Of a DNA stretch of 64,000 nucleotides, positions 31,390-40,532 are shown in pieces. Every line of letters starts with the position of its first letter. The stretch's first letter is position 1. The stretch lies in assembly GCA_964541485.1 (NCBI GenBank), contig CAZIQL010000010.1:1-64000 (forward strand). Reading direction: 5' to 3'. The notes beneath the pieces are model-generated. The model ran no database searches. It was not told where the DNA came from and saw only the letters and a list, made by a program, of their open reading frames with translations. The translations under genes and the position numbers were made by a program. The stretch comes from SIG299 sp964541485 (GTDB taxonomy: Bacteria > Bacillota > Clostridia > Lachnospirales > Lachnospiraceae).

Positions 31390-33645
31390 TTATTTTGCTA
31401 TCTTATTCAGCTCTGCGTTCAGTCCGAGGAGCTGCTCCTTCGTCATCTTAACGCCTGCTGCACCCATAAGGCCTACCATACGGAGTACGGTAAAGCTGCC
31501 GAGCATCTGCATCATACCGTCAGCCTGTGCCATCATTTCGGCAGGTGTTCTTTCACCACCCATCATGCCGCCGGTCATGCTGCCCATCATCTGCATGAAG
31601 AACTGCTTACCTGCAGGATTCATCATGATATCCGAAAGCTTGTCATTTAAGGAGAAGTAACCTTCCGGAGCAGTGACGTCGAACCAGTTAAGAACGGCAC
31701 CCTTTTCTACCAGACGGTATGCATCGTTAAATTTCTCTACCTTGTTGATAACGCCGGTATCCTTGCAGTCGCCTGCAACAGCAACGAGTTCGGATTTGCC
31801 TACATTCGGAACGTCGAAGTAGAAGAAGTGAACATCGCTGGTCTGCTTGCCAAGGCTCTTTCCGTTTACGAATAATTCAACTTCCGGTAAGTTGGAGTAA
31901 ACAGTTACCTTAGTAACATCCTCTACACGGTCAACATATCTCTTTCCGCAAAGGTGAACGAATGGGTCATCCTTGGCATCTACGAGCCATGCCTTATATG
32001 CGTAGAAGGAATCCTTCTTATACTTACGGTCAAAGGTAATGAGACCCTTGTGGTTCTGACCGTTTTCGCCGCCTTCGTTTCTGGCATCGGCACCGAAGTC
32101 GAACATGTTCCATACGTGGGTTGCCCACATGTACTTTCTGGAGTATAACTGCTTAATCAGCTCTTCGTGATAATAAGCCTGGTATTCTTCTGTGTAGTCA
32201 CCCTGCTGAGGGTCGGAGGTGTGCCAGTTGAGCGCTTCACAACCGTATTCGCTGCAGCCGATAGGAGTTTCCGGATATTTTTCATGGAACTTATCAAACC
32301 AAGGACCATTCATGGAAGTATCGCCGCCGTACCAGCCAAAGTAGTGGTTGTAGGAAACGGTATCCGGAATATGGACATATTCCTCATCCATGTCACACAT
32401 GGAAACACATGCCATGGTGGTAGGTCTGGTTTTGTCCATTTCGTGACACATATCATTTAAAATATGATGGTTTTCTAATAAATCAGGGTCAGCTGCACCG
32501 CCCATGGTGATTTCGTTGGATAATCCCCAGACAACGATGGAAGCGTGGTTGTAATTCTGTACAATGAGTTCCTTCATCTGGGAGATGGTATTTTCACGAC
32601 CACCCGGCATATGAGTGGAGATATAAGGAATTTCAGCCCAGATTACCATACCGTATTCGTCACATAAATCGTAAAAATACTGGTCATGCTGATAGTGTGC
32701 AAGACGGATGGTCGTTGCCCCCATTTCGTGAATCAGCTCGATATCTTCCTTGTGGTGTTCCGGAAGCAATGCATTACCGATGCCCCATCTGTCCTGATGA
32801 CGGGAAACACCGCGCAGAGGATAGCTTTCTCCGTTTAAGATGAAGCCTTCCTGTGGATCAATCTTATAAGTACGGCAACCAAAGCGTGTGCTTACGGTAT
32901 CAATTACGGTGTCACCTTCTGTTACGGTGATTTCTGCCGTGTAAAGATATGGGTCCTTGCGTCCGTGCCACAAATGTACGTTTTCGATTGGAAGAGTAAC
33001 CTTTGCTTCGGAAACCGGAACTGTGGTTTCTGCCACGGTACATCCGCACGCAGCTTTTAATTTAAAGGTTAACTGCTGGCCTTCCTTTGCATTTGTTACA
33101 AATGCTTCTACTGTAACGTCAGCGTTTTTATCCTTGATTTCAGGAGTTACGGTAAGTCCGGGACCTCCGAAATAATCTAAATCAAAATGAGTTTCGTCTA
33201 CAGCAATTACGTTTACATCACGGTAAATGCCGCCATAGAACGTAAAGTCAGCGTTCTGTGGGTATACAGTGTCATTCTTTGCATTGTCTACAGCAACAAC
33301 GATTAAGTTTTCAACCTGAAGAGCGTCTGTCATATCAACACGCCAGGTGGAGTAACCGCCGTCATGGTGTCCTAAATGCTTTCCGTTTACATAAACGTCA
33401 GCAGAGGAGTTTGTTCCACGGAACTCAAGGTAATACTTTGGAGCTTCCGGCAAATCAAGCTTCATAAGCTTCTTTGCATAGTAGCACGTACCACGGTAAA
33501 AATCGCTGTCACCGTCCTGACCGTCGATAGCGTTCCAGGAATGAGGGAGGTTTACAAAATCCCATTTTTCAGGCATTGTGGCCGGTACGGAGTCCGCCAT
33601 TTTTGTAAATGCCCATTTTGCATTGATGTTGATAATCTGTCTCAT
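31390..33645 (-). CDS. GH2 glycosidase, probably beta-glucuronidase
   Basis: Glycoside hydrolase family 2 enzyme of 751 residues with sugar-binding, immunoglobulin-like and TIM-barrel domains. The acid/base is in VVWGLSNEITMGG (Glu about 378), the nucleophile in GCSEYGCEA (about 465), and QNHKG (about 531) gives the NxK motif that marks glucuronidases. No signal peptide, so it acts inside on imported glucuronides. The C-terminal 100 residues are unusual: Met/Gly-rich (FFMQMMGSMTGGMMGGE), helical, likely an oligomerisation or lid segment. Beta-galactosidase activity is the alternative. The GntR, transporter and uxuAB context favours glucuronide. Confidence 0.82.
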   Translation of the reverse strand: MRQIININAKWAFTKMADSVPATMPEKWDFVNLPHSWNAIDGQDGDSDFYRGTCYYAKKLMKLDLPEAPKYYLEFRGTNSSADVYVNGKHLGHHDGGYSTWRVDMTDALQVENLIVVAVDNAKNDTVYPQNADFTFYGGIYRDVNVIAVDETHFDLDYFGGPGLTVTPEIKDKNADVTVEAFVTNAKEGQQLTFKLKAACGCTVAETTVPVSEAKVTLPIENVHLWHGRKDPYLYTAEITVTEGDTVIDTVSTRFGCRTYKIDPQEGFILNGESYPLRGVSRHQDRWGIGNALLPEHHKEDIELIHEMGATTIRLAHYQHDQYFYDLCDEYGMVIWAEIPYISTHMPGGRENTISQMKELIVQNYNHASIVVWGLSNEITMGGAADPDLLENHHILNDMCHEMDKTRPTTMACVSMCDMDEEYVHIPDTVSYNHYFGWYGGDTSMNGPWFDKFHEKYPETPIGCSEYGCEALNWHTSDPQQGDYTEEYQAYYHEELIKQLYSRKYMWATHVWNMFDFGADARNEGGENGQNHKGLITFDRKYKKDSFYAYKAWLVDAKDDPFVHLCGKRYVDRVEDVTKVTVYSNLPEVELFVNGKSLGKQTSDVHFFYFDVPNVGKSELVAVAGDCKDTGVINKVEKFNDAYRLVEKGAVLNWFDVTAPEGYFSLNDKLSDIMMNPAGKQFFMQMMGSMTGGMMGGERTPAEMMAQADGMMQMLGSFTVLRMVGLMGAAGVKMTKEQLLGLNAELNKIAK

Positions 33646-33674
33646 ACAAATCTTCTCCTTTTCTCTTATATAGT

Positions 33675-34373
33675 TTATTCATTATGTTCTGATAAAAAAT
33701 ATTCCGGATAATTGCTGATGACTTTCATGCTTGTGTTGAATCCATCATACAGATGGTGGGTAATACATTCCTCCAAAGCATCGAAATCTTTATTTAAAAT
33801 GTGGTTCCAAATGGCAAAATGCTCATCGTAGAGCTTTTGCAGTTCGTCATGCCCGGACAAGTTGATAAAAGTGCGGAACCGTTCATACTGGGCATTGATT
33901 ACAGTATAGAAATGCATAATATTCTGTTTGCTTGCCAATTCATACAATGCATAATGAAACGCATTATCGCTCACAATAAAAGCACGGCTGAGTTCTTCAG
34001 CAGACAAATCGGAGTCAAGAAGCTCCTGTTGCTTTTGCAAAAGCAGATGAATACGATATTCCTGAGACTTATCGAGGGTCATTGCCAGATCTTTATAAAC
34101 GGCTTTTTCCAAGGTGCATCGGGTGAATAAAATATCAGAAACGGTGCGCAGGTCAATCAGAGAAACAAATGTACCGATATGAGGACGTATTTCTAAAAGT
34201 CCTTCGTATTCCAACGCCTTGAACGCATCCCGGACGGGAGTACGGGAAACCTGATATTTGGCAGCGGTATCTATTTCGCTGATGGCGGTGCCCGGAGACA
34301 GTTCCAGATGTAGTATCTGTTCTCTTAACTGACGGTATACATTTTCCGAGGTAGCATTTTTTCGTTCTGCCAT
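33675..34373 (-). CDS. GntR/FadR-family repressor of the hexuronide locus
   Basis: Regulator of 232 residues. N-terminal winged helix (VYRQLREQILHLELSPGTAISEIDTAAKYQVSRTPVRDAFKALEYEGLLEI) and C-terminal all-helical FCD ligand domain (about 85-225) with metal-binding His and Asp residues (FHYALYELA, HFAIWNHIL, CITHHLYDG). FCD proteins bind sugar acids. It leads the operon with the GH2 gene (29-base gap) and is divergent from the transporter. The palindrome CTTGTATACAAG in the divergent region is its likely operator. Confidence 0.92.
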   Translation of the reverse strand: MAERKNATSENVYRQLREQILHLELSPGTAISEIDTAAKYQVSRTPVRDAFKALEYEGLLEIRPHIGTFVSLIDLRTVSDILFTRCTLEKAVYKDLAMTLDKSQEYRIHLLLQKQQELLDSDLSAEELSRAFIVSDNAFHYALYELASKQNIMHFYTVINAQYERFRTFINLSGHDELQKLYDEHFAIWNHILNKDFDALEECITHHLYDGFNTSMKVISNYPEYFLSEHNE

Positions 34374-34410
34374 CGTTAATCATCCTTTCTCGTTTCTTTT
34401 ATCTATAGAT

Positions 34411-34454
34411 ATTATAAACGGAAAATGGGGCAAGGTCAATAACTTGTATACAAG
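34411..34454 (-). promoter_or_regulatory. Promoter and operator of the GntR-GH2 operon
   Basis: On the minus strand TTGACC (34434-34439), a 17-bp spacer and a consensus TATAAT (34411-34416). The perfect 12-bp palindrome CTTGTATACAAG (34443-34454) lies immediately upstream of the -35. Confidence 0.75.
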
Positions 34455-34517
34455 AAAAAACAAAAAAGAAAATAAATAAACAAGAAACTTCAGAGAATCA
34501 TTTAACAAAAAATCAAA

Positions 34518-34529
34518 CTTGTATACAGG
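34518..34529 (+). promoter_or_regulatory. Second GntR operator, before the transporter
   Basis: CTTGTATACAGG, an 11/12 match to the palindrome at 34443, placed 75 bp from it and just before the GGGAGGT ribosome site. A repressor dimer here would block the transporter, and looping with the first site is possible. Confidence 0.65.
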
Positions 34530-34543
34530 TGGGAGGTAAGAAA

Positions 34544-35956
34544 ATGAAAGAAAAGAATAGGGAAGAGATACGGCCGTTTGGCATGCGTGATAAAATAGGA
34601 TATCTGTTTGGGGATTTTGGTAATGACTTTACGTTTCTCCTTTCTTCGAGTTTTCTCTTAAAATTTTATACGGATGTCATGGGAGTTTCGGCGGCTGTGG
34701 TTGGTACGGTTATGATGGTGGCAAGATTTGTGGATGCGTTTACCGATGTTGCCATGGGACGGATATGCGACAGAAGCCGTGTGAAGGCGGCCGGGAAATT
34801 TAAACCATGGATTCTTAGGATGAGTATTCCGGTGGCGATGGCTTCTTTTTTAATTTATCAGAGTTCATTTGCAGACCGTTCCATGACATTTAAGGTGGCA
34901 TGGCTGTTTATTACTTATATTTTGTGGGGGTCTTTTTTTTATACATCAATCAATATTCCGTATGGGTCTATGGCATCGGCAATTTCTGAGGACCCCGGTG
35001 ACCGGCAGTCGTTGTCTACCTTCCGCAGCATTGGTGGGACATTGGCAGGGCTGATTGTGGGGGCAGGTGTTCCGATGCTTGCGTATAAAAAAGATGTTTT
35101 TGGGAATCTGGTGATGGATGGCGGACGTTTTACGATAATTGCGGGTGTATTTTCGATACTTGCCATACTTTGTTATTTCCTTTGTTATTTTCTTACAACG
35201 GAACGTGTACATGCGGAAGGGGCAAGAGAGGCGGGGGTACGGGATAAACACAGTAACGTATTTCAGATGCTGGCCGGTGCGGTAAAAAACAAGGCGCTGA
35301 TTTCCATTATCGTGGCGTCGGTATTTATGTTGTTGTCCCAGCTGACCCTGCAGCAAATGGCAAATTATGTATACCCGAATTTTTATGGAAATACTACAGC
35401 ACAGTCAGCATCTACCATTGTGATGGTAATTGCGATGTTCCTTGCGGCAGCGTTTGCAAAACCGATGGCAGAGAAGTTTGGCAAGGCGGAGGTGAGTGTC
35501 GTGGCCAATTTGCTGGCTGCGGGGGTATGTTTCCTTCTTTTTGTTCTCCGACCGGCAAATGTCTGGATGTATGTGATACTGATTGCGCTATGCTGGCTGG
35601 GGCTCGGTATGTTTTCAATGATGAACTGGGCAATGATTACGGATGTGATTGATTATTCCGAATTAAAAAACGGAATCCGAGAGGACGGTTCGGTTTACGC
35701 GCTTTATTCTTTTGCACGAAAGTTAGGGCAGGCAGCAGCGGCAGGGGCATCCGGTGCTTTGCTGACGCTGATTGGCTATACGGAGGAAACCGCATTTGAC
35801 CCTGTGGTTACAAATGGGATTTTTAATATTTCGACGCTCCTTCCGGCAATAGGATTTTTGTTTCTTGCTCTTGTATTGTGGTTCTGGTATCCGTTACACA
35901 AAAAGCAGGTGGATGCAAATGTCGAGGCATTGAAGAAAAAGCATGAAAAAGAATGA
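34544..35956 (+). CDS. GPH-family sugar/cation symporter, probably for glucuronides
   Basis: Major-facilitator-type symporter of the glycoside-pentoside-hexuronide family, 470 residues with 12 helices. Family signs are the start KIGYLFGDFGNDFTF, FVDAFTDVAMGRICDRS, KFKPWILRM and MMNWAMITDVIDYSELKNGIREDG. ATG 34544 is chosen because GGGAGGT lies seven bases before it. A GTG at 34529 would need a start inside the operator. Divergent from the GntR gene and its GH2 partner, it likely imports beta-glucuronides. Confidence 0.9.
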   Translation: MKEKNREEIRPFGMRDKIGYLFGDFGNDFTFLLSSSFLLKFYTDVMGVSAAVVGTVMMVARFVDAFTDVAMGRICDRSRVKAAGKFKPWILRMSIPVAMASFLIYQSSFADRSMTFKVAWLFITYILWGSFFYTSINIPYGSMASAISEDPGDRQSLSTFRSIGGTLAGLIVGAGVPMLAYKKDVFGNLVMDGGRFTIIAGVFSILAILCYFLCYFLTTERVHAEGAREAGVRDKHSNVFQMLAGAVKNKALISIIVASVFMLLSQLTLQQMANYVYPNFYGNTTAQSASTIVMVIAMFLAAAFAKPMAEKFGKAEVSVVANLLAAGVCFLLFVLRPANVWMYVILIALCWLGLGMFSMMNWAMITDVIDYSELKNGIREDGSVYALYSFARKLGQAAAAGASGALLTLIGYTEETAFDPVVTNGIFNISTLLPAIGFLFLALVLWFWYPLHKKQVDANVEALKKKHEKE

Positions 35957-36072
35957 GTTTATAAAAAATTCATACTTTTTATAAAATAGGTAGAAATAAA
36001 TGAACATTTATGCTAAAATCACTCTAAATGACGAATTCTGTCGAAAAAGACGATTCGCGGATTGGAGAAGAA

Positions 36073-37341
36073 ATGGGAAACTTGCCGAGGAAAGATAAAG
36101 TAAAGCACTTTGATTTTGAGAAAAAACCGATTTCACCATGTTTTTTAATGGGGGTTGCAAAGAATATTATCAGCTGGCCTGATTTGAAAAAGAGAAATGC
36201 AAAATTGACAAAGGTAAATATGGACGGTGTGGAGGGACCATACCTGATGTTAGTCAATCACGCATCCATGGTAGACTTTAATTTGATGTTAAAGGCAACA
36301 CATCCGGCAAAGGTAAACAATGTTATGACGATAGAAGGCTTTAATACGTATACAGAGCCTTTGATGCGTTCTCTTGGCGTGCTTGGAACCAGAAAGTTTA
36401 TTACGGATTTACATCTGATAAAAAATATGAAATACTGCGTGGGCAAGTTAAAGAATATTTTTGTTCTCTTTCCGGAGGCGAGATATTCTCTGGATGGTTG
36501 TACCTCTTATCTGCCGCAGTCGCTGGGCAAAATGGTAAAGGTGCTTGGCGTACCGGTTGTGATGCTAAAGATTCATGGTAATTTTGTTACCTGCCCACAG
36601 TGGAACAAGAAGAACAAAAAGACTTACGTAGAAGCAGAGCAGAAACTGATTGTATCTGCAGAAGAGACGAAGACGCTCTCAGCGGCAGAAATCAATCAGC
36701 GGATTGCAGAGAATTTTCAGTACGACGATTATGCGTGGCAGAAGGAAAATCAGATTAAGATTGATGACCCCGGGCGTGCAGATGGTCTGCATGCACTTCT
36801 TTATAAATGTCCGTCCTGTAAGACTGAGGGGCAGATGCATTCCGGCGGAACAAAGCTGTGGTGCGACTGCTGTAAGAAGACCTGGGAGATGGATGAATAT
36901 GGTGAACTGCATGCGCTTGAGGGTGAGACCGAGTTCCCACACATTCCGGACTGGAGCAATTGGGAACGTGCCTGTGTCAGAGAAGAAATCGAAAACGGCA
37001 CCTATTATTTTGAAGACGATGTTAGGGTTGAGACATTGCCGCATGCATGGAAGTTCTATCAGCAAGGCATGGGCAGGTTTATTCAGACACCGGAGGGCAC
37101 AACGGTAAAGTGCAATTACTATGACCAGCCGGAGTATGAGCTGTTTCGCAGTGCACAGAGCCTTGAGAGTATGCACATTGAATATGACTATCTCGGACGT
37201 GGTGATTGTGTGGATGTCTCCATTCCGGACGACAGCTTCTGGTGTTACTTTACAAAGCGCGATGTGATTACAAAGATTTCGTTTGCGACGGAGGAGATTC
37301 ACATGGTGGCTTCAAAGAAGAAAGCGGCAAAACCGGAGTAA
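36073..37341 (+). CDS. PlsC-type acyltransferase with C-terminal zinc ribbon
   Basis: Phospholipid/glycerol acyltransferase of 422 residues. The acyltransferase motif NHASMVD (His about 62, Asp 67) and the FPEARYS motif (about 135) are present, in the order seen in 1-acyl-glycerol-phosphate acyltransferases. An extra C-terminal part has a zinc-ribbon pattern, CPSCKTEG and CDCCKKTW (about 245-275), then a beta-rich domain. ATG 36073 with GGAG upstream is preferred over 36028, because a -10 (TGCTAAAAT, about 36011-36019) would start transcription at about 36026. The role of the zinc ribbon is unknown. Confidence 0.85.
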   Translation: MGNLPRKDKVKHFDFEKKPISPCFLMGVAKNIISWPDLKKRNAKLTKVNMDGVEGPYLMLVNHASMVDFNLMLKATHPAKVNNVMTIEGFNTYTEPLMRSLGVLGTRKFITDLHLIKNMKYCVGKLKNIFVLFPEARYSLDGCTSYLPQSLGKMVKVLGVPVVMLKIHGNFVTCPQWNKKNKKTYVEAEQKLIVSAEETKTLSAAEINQRIAENFQYDDYAWQKENQIKIDDPGRADGLHALLYKCPSCKTEGQMHSGGTKLWCDCCKKTWEMDEYGELHALEGETEFPHIPDWSNWERACVREEIENGTYYFEDDVRVETLPHAWKFYQQGMGRFIQTPEGTTVKCNYYDQPEYELFRSAQSLESMHIEYDYLGRGDCVDVSIPDDSFWCYFTKRDVITKISFATEEIHMVASKKKAAKPE

Positions 37342-37370
37342 AAGCTCCTGCGGTTTTGCCGCTTTCTTTA
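37319..37370 (+). terminator. Terminator overlapping the acyltransferase stop
   Basis: AAAGCGGCAAAACCG pairs with CGGTTTTGCCGCTTT. The stop codon lies in the loop and T-rich sequence follows. Confidence 0.85.
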
Positions 37371-37378
37371 CCCCTCTC

Positions 37379-37409
37379 CATCAGCATGTTGCGAAGCAAT
37401 ATGCTGATG
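37379..37409. repeat. GAA-triloop hairpin, copy 1
   Basis: CATCAGCAT, then G, TTGC, GAA loop, GCAA, T, ATGCTGATG. The G and T face each other (G-U in RNA), giving a 14-bp hairpin. It is followed by two more small hairpins (GTGCC/GGCAC and ATACTT/AAGTAT). The same architecture with a different stem is at 42933. Confidence 0.6.
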
Positions 37410-37567
37410 GCTTCATATACGTGAGGCAATGTGCCGATGGCACTTATACTTGAGAAGAAGTATGATTATGGTCTGCAAATGGATAAATTTCTGAGATAAC
37501 CCATCTACCCGTTTTTTGGTAAGTGTGATATACTAGAGAAAAATGTGGAAAGACGCGGAGGTTTGCA

Positions 37568-38506
37568 GTGGAGAATTTGATTTTATCTTTTAATGTGGTG
37601 TTGCCAATTTTTATATGTATTTCGCTCGGCTATTTTTTGAAGCGCATCGGAATGTGTGATGAAAGGGCGCTGAATGTCATCAACAAGATGTGCTTTAAGG
37701 TGTTTCTGCCGATTTACCTTTTTTACAATATTTACACGACGGATTTGTCTGCGGCATTCAATGGGAAGCTGATTGTGTTTGCGATTGGGGGCTTGATAGC
37801 CATCTTTTTTGTGCTGATGTTTCTGATTCCGAGAGTGGAAAAGGAAAATTCCAGGCGGGGAGTGTTGATTCAGGCGATATTTCGAAGTAATTTTGCATTG
37901 TTTGGCTTGCCGGTGGCGTTATCGCTTTGCGGGGAGGAATTGATTGGTCCGACCTCGGTATTGCTTGGACTTACGGTGCCGGTGTTTAACGTGCTGGCCG
38001 TGATTTCGCTGGAGACCTTCCGGGGCGGAAAGCCGGATGTGAAACAGATGCTTCGCGGTATTGTAACGAATCCGCTGATTATTGCATCGGTGATTGGTAT
38101 CGTGTTTTATTTCCTGAAAATCAAGTTGCCGTATGGCGTAGAGAAGTCTGTAGTGGATTTGGGCAGGGTGGCAACGCCGTTGTCACTTGTAGCACTTGGC
38201 GGTTCTTTTACGATCGGAAGAGTAAAGGGCTATGTAAAGCAGCTGCTGATTGGTGTTTTGGGACGGCTTGTGGTAGTTCCGGCAGTGATGATTGCTTTGG
38301 GAATTTTGATTGGACTTCGGAATGAATTACTCATTCCGGTGATGATTATGTTTGGTGCACCGACTGCCGTGTCTTCTTTTCCGATGGCACAGCAGATGGG
38401 CGGTGACGGAGAACTGGCAGCAGAGCTGGTTGTGTTTTCTTCCGGTTTTGCGATTGTGACAATATTCCTGTGGACATTTGTGTTGAAGCAGGGTGGGTTT
38501 ATTTAG
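37568..38506 (+). CDS. AEC-family transporter
   Basis: Auxin-efflux-carrier family membrane protein, 312 residues and about ten helices. Bacterial members export or import malate, malonate or other organic acids. The half-repeat structure (PIFICISLGYFLKRIG; SLCGEELIGPTSVLLGLTVPVFNVLAV; PLSLVALGGSFTIGR; GAPTAVSSFPMAQQMGGDGELAAELVVFSS) is clear. GTG start follows GGAGG. An extended -10 (TGATATACT, about 37526-37534) lies upstream. Substrate unknown. Confidence 0.9.
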   Translation: MENLILSFNVVLPIFICISLGYFLKRIGMCDERALNVINKMCFKVFLPIYLFYNIYTTDLSAAFNGKLIVFAIGGLIAIFFVLMFLIPRVEKENSRRGVLIQAIFRSNFALFGLPVALSLCGEELIGPTSVLLGLTVPVFNVLAVISLETFRGGKPDVKQMLRGIVTNPLIIASVIGIVFYFLKIKLPYGVEKSVVDLGRVATPLSLVALGGSFTIGRVKGYVKQLLIGVLGRLVVVPAVMIALGILIGLRNELLIPVMIMFGAPTAVSSFPMAQQMGGDGELAAELVVFSSGFAIVTIFLWTFVLKQGGFI

Positions 38507-38540
38507 AACAATGAGCTTGTCAGGAGAGTGAGGAAACGGT

Positions 38541-39509
38541 ATGGAATTTAAAGGATATACTTACGGATATGACGGAAGACGCGGTGATTACCGCTCTGAG
38601 GCAGGCATCCGGTCGCAGGAATTATTATTTGAGACCGGAGTTAACTGGATGTGTCTGGCGGTGGGAATGACCCAGGAGACCGCGCACAGTACAAAGATTG
38701 AATTTGACTTTGGACGCAGTATTTCGGATAGGGATATTATGGCAGCAGTGGAACATGCACATAAGAACAATGTCAAAGTGTGCTTAAAGCCGATGGTAAA
38801 CTGTCGGGACGGAGTGTGGCGTGCTTATATCAATTTTGCCGATTCGGATTTTGAGGGCAAAGACCCTTATTGGGATGCCTGGTTTAAAAGCTATGGGAAC
38901 TTTATGAAGTATTATGCGGAGCTGGCAGAGGAAACCGGTTGTGAGATGCTTTGTATCGGTTGTGAGATGTGCGGTACGGAACGGAAGGAAACTCACTGGA
39001 GAAAGCTGATTACGGAAATCCGTCAGGTGTATTCCGGTAAGCTGATTTACAATACAAACCACGGACACGAGGATGATGTGAAATGGTTTGATGCGGTGGA
39101 CTATATTGGCACCAGTGCGTATTTTCCTGTTGCACAGGCAGGAGGGGCTTCTTTAGCAGAAATGAGACGCGAATGGGAGAAGGTCCGCGACGAGATGTAC
39201 CGGGTGCATAAAAAGTGGCAGAAGAAGATCGTCTTTGTTGAAATTGGTTGCCGCAGTGCGAATGGATGCGCTACCATGCCGTGGGATTTTCAGCACAGGG
39301 ACCTGCCACATGATGAAGAAGAGCAGGCGAATTTCTATGATTCCTGTCTGAGTGTGTTTGCAAAGGAAGACTGGTTTGGCGGCATGTTCTGGTGGGACTG
39401 GAGCACAAAGATTTATGACGATAAGGAAACGGCAGCAAAGGATAATGGGTTTAATATCCATTTAAAGAAGGCAGAAGATGTGCTGAAAGAGTGGTATGGG
39501 AGGTTGTAA
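38541..39509 (+). CDS. GH113-like beta-mannanase/mannosidase
   Basis: Glycoside hydrolase with a TIM barrel, 322 residues, resembling family 113 (GH-A clan) endo-beta-1,4-mannanases. The expected acid/base is in CEMLCIGCEMCG and the nucleophile in IVFVEIGCRSANG, on strands 4 and 7 in the GH-A manner. GYTYGYDGRRG and MFWWDWSTK are typical ends. No signal peptide, so the enzyme probably trims imported manno-oligosaccharides. AGGAAACGG precedes ATG. Followed after three bases by a small gene. Confidence 0.85.
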   Translation: MEFKGYTYGYDGRRGDYRSEAGIRSQELLFETGVNWMCLAVGMTQETAHSTKIEFDFGRSISDRDIMAAVEHAHKNNVKVCLKPMVNCRDGVWRAYINFADSDFEGKDPYWDAWFKSYGNFMKYYAELAEETGCEMLCIGCEMCGTERKETHWRKLITEIRQVYSGKLIYNTNHGHEDDVKWFDAVDYIGTSAYFPVAQAGGASLAEMRREWEKVRDEMYRVHKKWQKKIVFVEIGCRSANGCATMPWDFQHRDLPHDEEEQANFYDSCLSVFAKEDWFGGMFWWDWSTKIYDDKETAAKDNGFNIHLKKAEDVLKEWYGRL

Positions 39510-39512
39510 ATC

Positions 39513-39776
39513 GTGTTCGGATTTTTTAAAAAAGCAAAGGCAGCCGGGGAACTGGACCGTATCATTGCAGAAATTGATATGAATATGCAGAATAACTATA
39601 AGGACGCAGCGCGGATGGCGTTTAAGGAATTTGAGGAGAAGTATACGATTATGTCTGAATCCGGGCAATTGAATGAGAACCAAAAGAGCGAGTACTCAGC
39701 AAAGCTGTCGAGCTATCGGGAAAAGTTAAAAGCATATAGCCACAAGGACCAGAAACCGTATTGGGCGAGTAAATAG
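39513..39776 (+). CDS. Small helical protein of unknown function (87 aa)
   Basis: GTG start right after the GH113-like stop, with GGGAGG-like sequence (TATGGGAGG) inside the end of that gene as ribosome site. The protein is helical and charged (FKEFEEKYTIMSESGQLNENQKSEYSAKLSSYREKLKAYSHKDQKP). No domain recognised. Translation coupling suggests it belongs to the same transcript as the mannanase. Confidence 0.65.
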   Translation: MFGFFKKAKAAGELDRIIAEIDMNMQNNYKDAARMAFKEFEEKYTIMSESGQLNENQKSEYSAKLSSYREKLKAYSHKDQKPYWASK

Positions 39777-39812
39777 GCATATGGAAAGGGTAAAATCCAG
39801 AGGAAATGTAAC

Positions 39813-40532
39813 ATGGGAAATCCATATTTGAAAAACTTAAACAGAATAGAATTTGTCATTACCTATGCCTGTACCGGCAAGTGGAAGCATTGTTCTGAGG
39901 GTGACCACGAAGACTGCGGGGAACATATTGATGGCAAGGCTGCGGCAAGAGCAGTGAAGGACATTGCAGGGCAGTATGCGATACAGTCTTTGATGACCTT
40001 TGGCGGTGAGCCGTTATTGTATCCGGAGGATGTATGTGAAATCCATGCGGCTGCAAAAGAAGCAGGGGTTCCGAAACGGCAGTTGATAACAAACGGCTAT
40101 TTTTCTAAAGACGAAAACCGTATTACAGAAGTAGCCCGAATGCTTGCTGAGAGTGGTGTGAATGACATTCTGCTTTCTGTGGATGCGTTTCATCAGGAAA
40201 CGATTCCGCTTGCCCCTGTTTTGTGTTTTGCCAAAGCGGTGCTGGCAGCAGGAGTTCCAATCCGGATAAGTCCTGCATGGCTTGTGGGCAGGGAGCATGA
40301 GAACCCTTATAATGAAAAGACGAGAGAGGTAATTGCCGGTTTTGCAGAGCTTGGCATTCCGGTTTCCGGTGGAAATATTATTTTCCCAAGCGGCAATGCG
40401 CTAAAATATCTGGGTGAGTATTTTAAAAAGTACGGAGAACCGGAAAATCCGTACGTGGATGATCCGGAGGATGTGCGATGTGTAAGTTTTAATCCGGACG
40501 GAAGGTCAACAATTGAGGGAATATATTTATGA
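39813..40532 (+). CDS. Radical SAM-like protein lacking the middle cluster cysteine
   Basis: Short radical SAM-type protein, 239 residues: VITYACTGKWKHCSEGDH, then MTFGGEPLLYPEDV (GGE SAM-binding motif), ITNGYF and ILLSVDAFHQE. The canonical CxxxCxxC is CTGKWKHC here: the second Cys is Trp24 (codon TGG, one base from TGT or TGC). Without it the 4Fe-4S cluster cannot bind in the normal way. The C-terminus (CVSFNPDGRSTIEGIYL) also ends abruptly where relatives continue. It may be a decaying gene. Its TGA overlaps the next ATG. Confidence 0.75.
   Translation: MGNPYLKNLNRIEFVITYACTGKWKHCSEGDHEDCGEHIDGKAAARAVKDIAGQYAIQSLMTFGGEPLLYPEDVCEIHAAAKEAGVPKRQLITNGYFSKDENRITEVARMLAESGVNDILLSVDAFHQETIPLAPVLCFAKAVLAAGVPIRISPAWLVGREHENPYNEKTREVIAGFAELGIPVSGGNIIFPSGNALKYLGEYFKKYGEPENPYVDDPEDVRCVSFNPDGRSTIEGIYL

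Noticed and set aside
36028..36072. ATG 36028 as start of the acyltransferase
   Set aside because: It lacks a ribosome site and would nearly coincide with the predicted transcription start. ATG 36073 has GGAG at the right distance.
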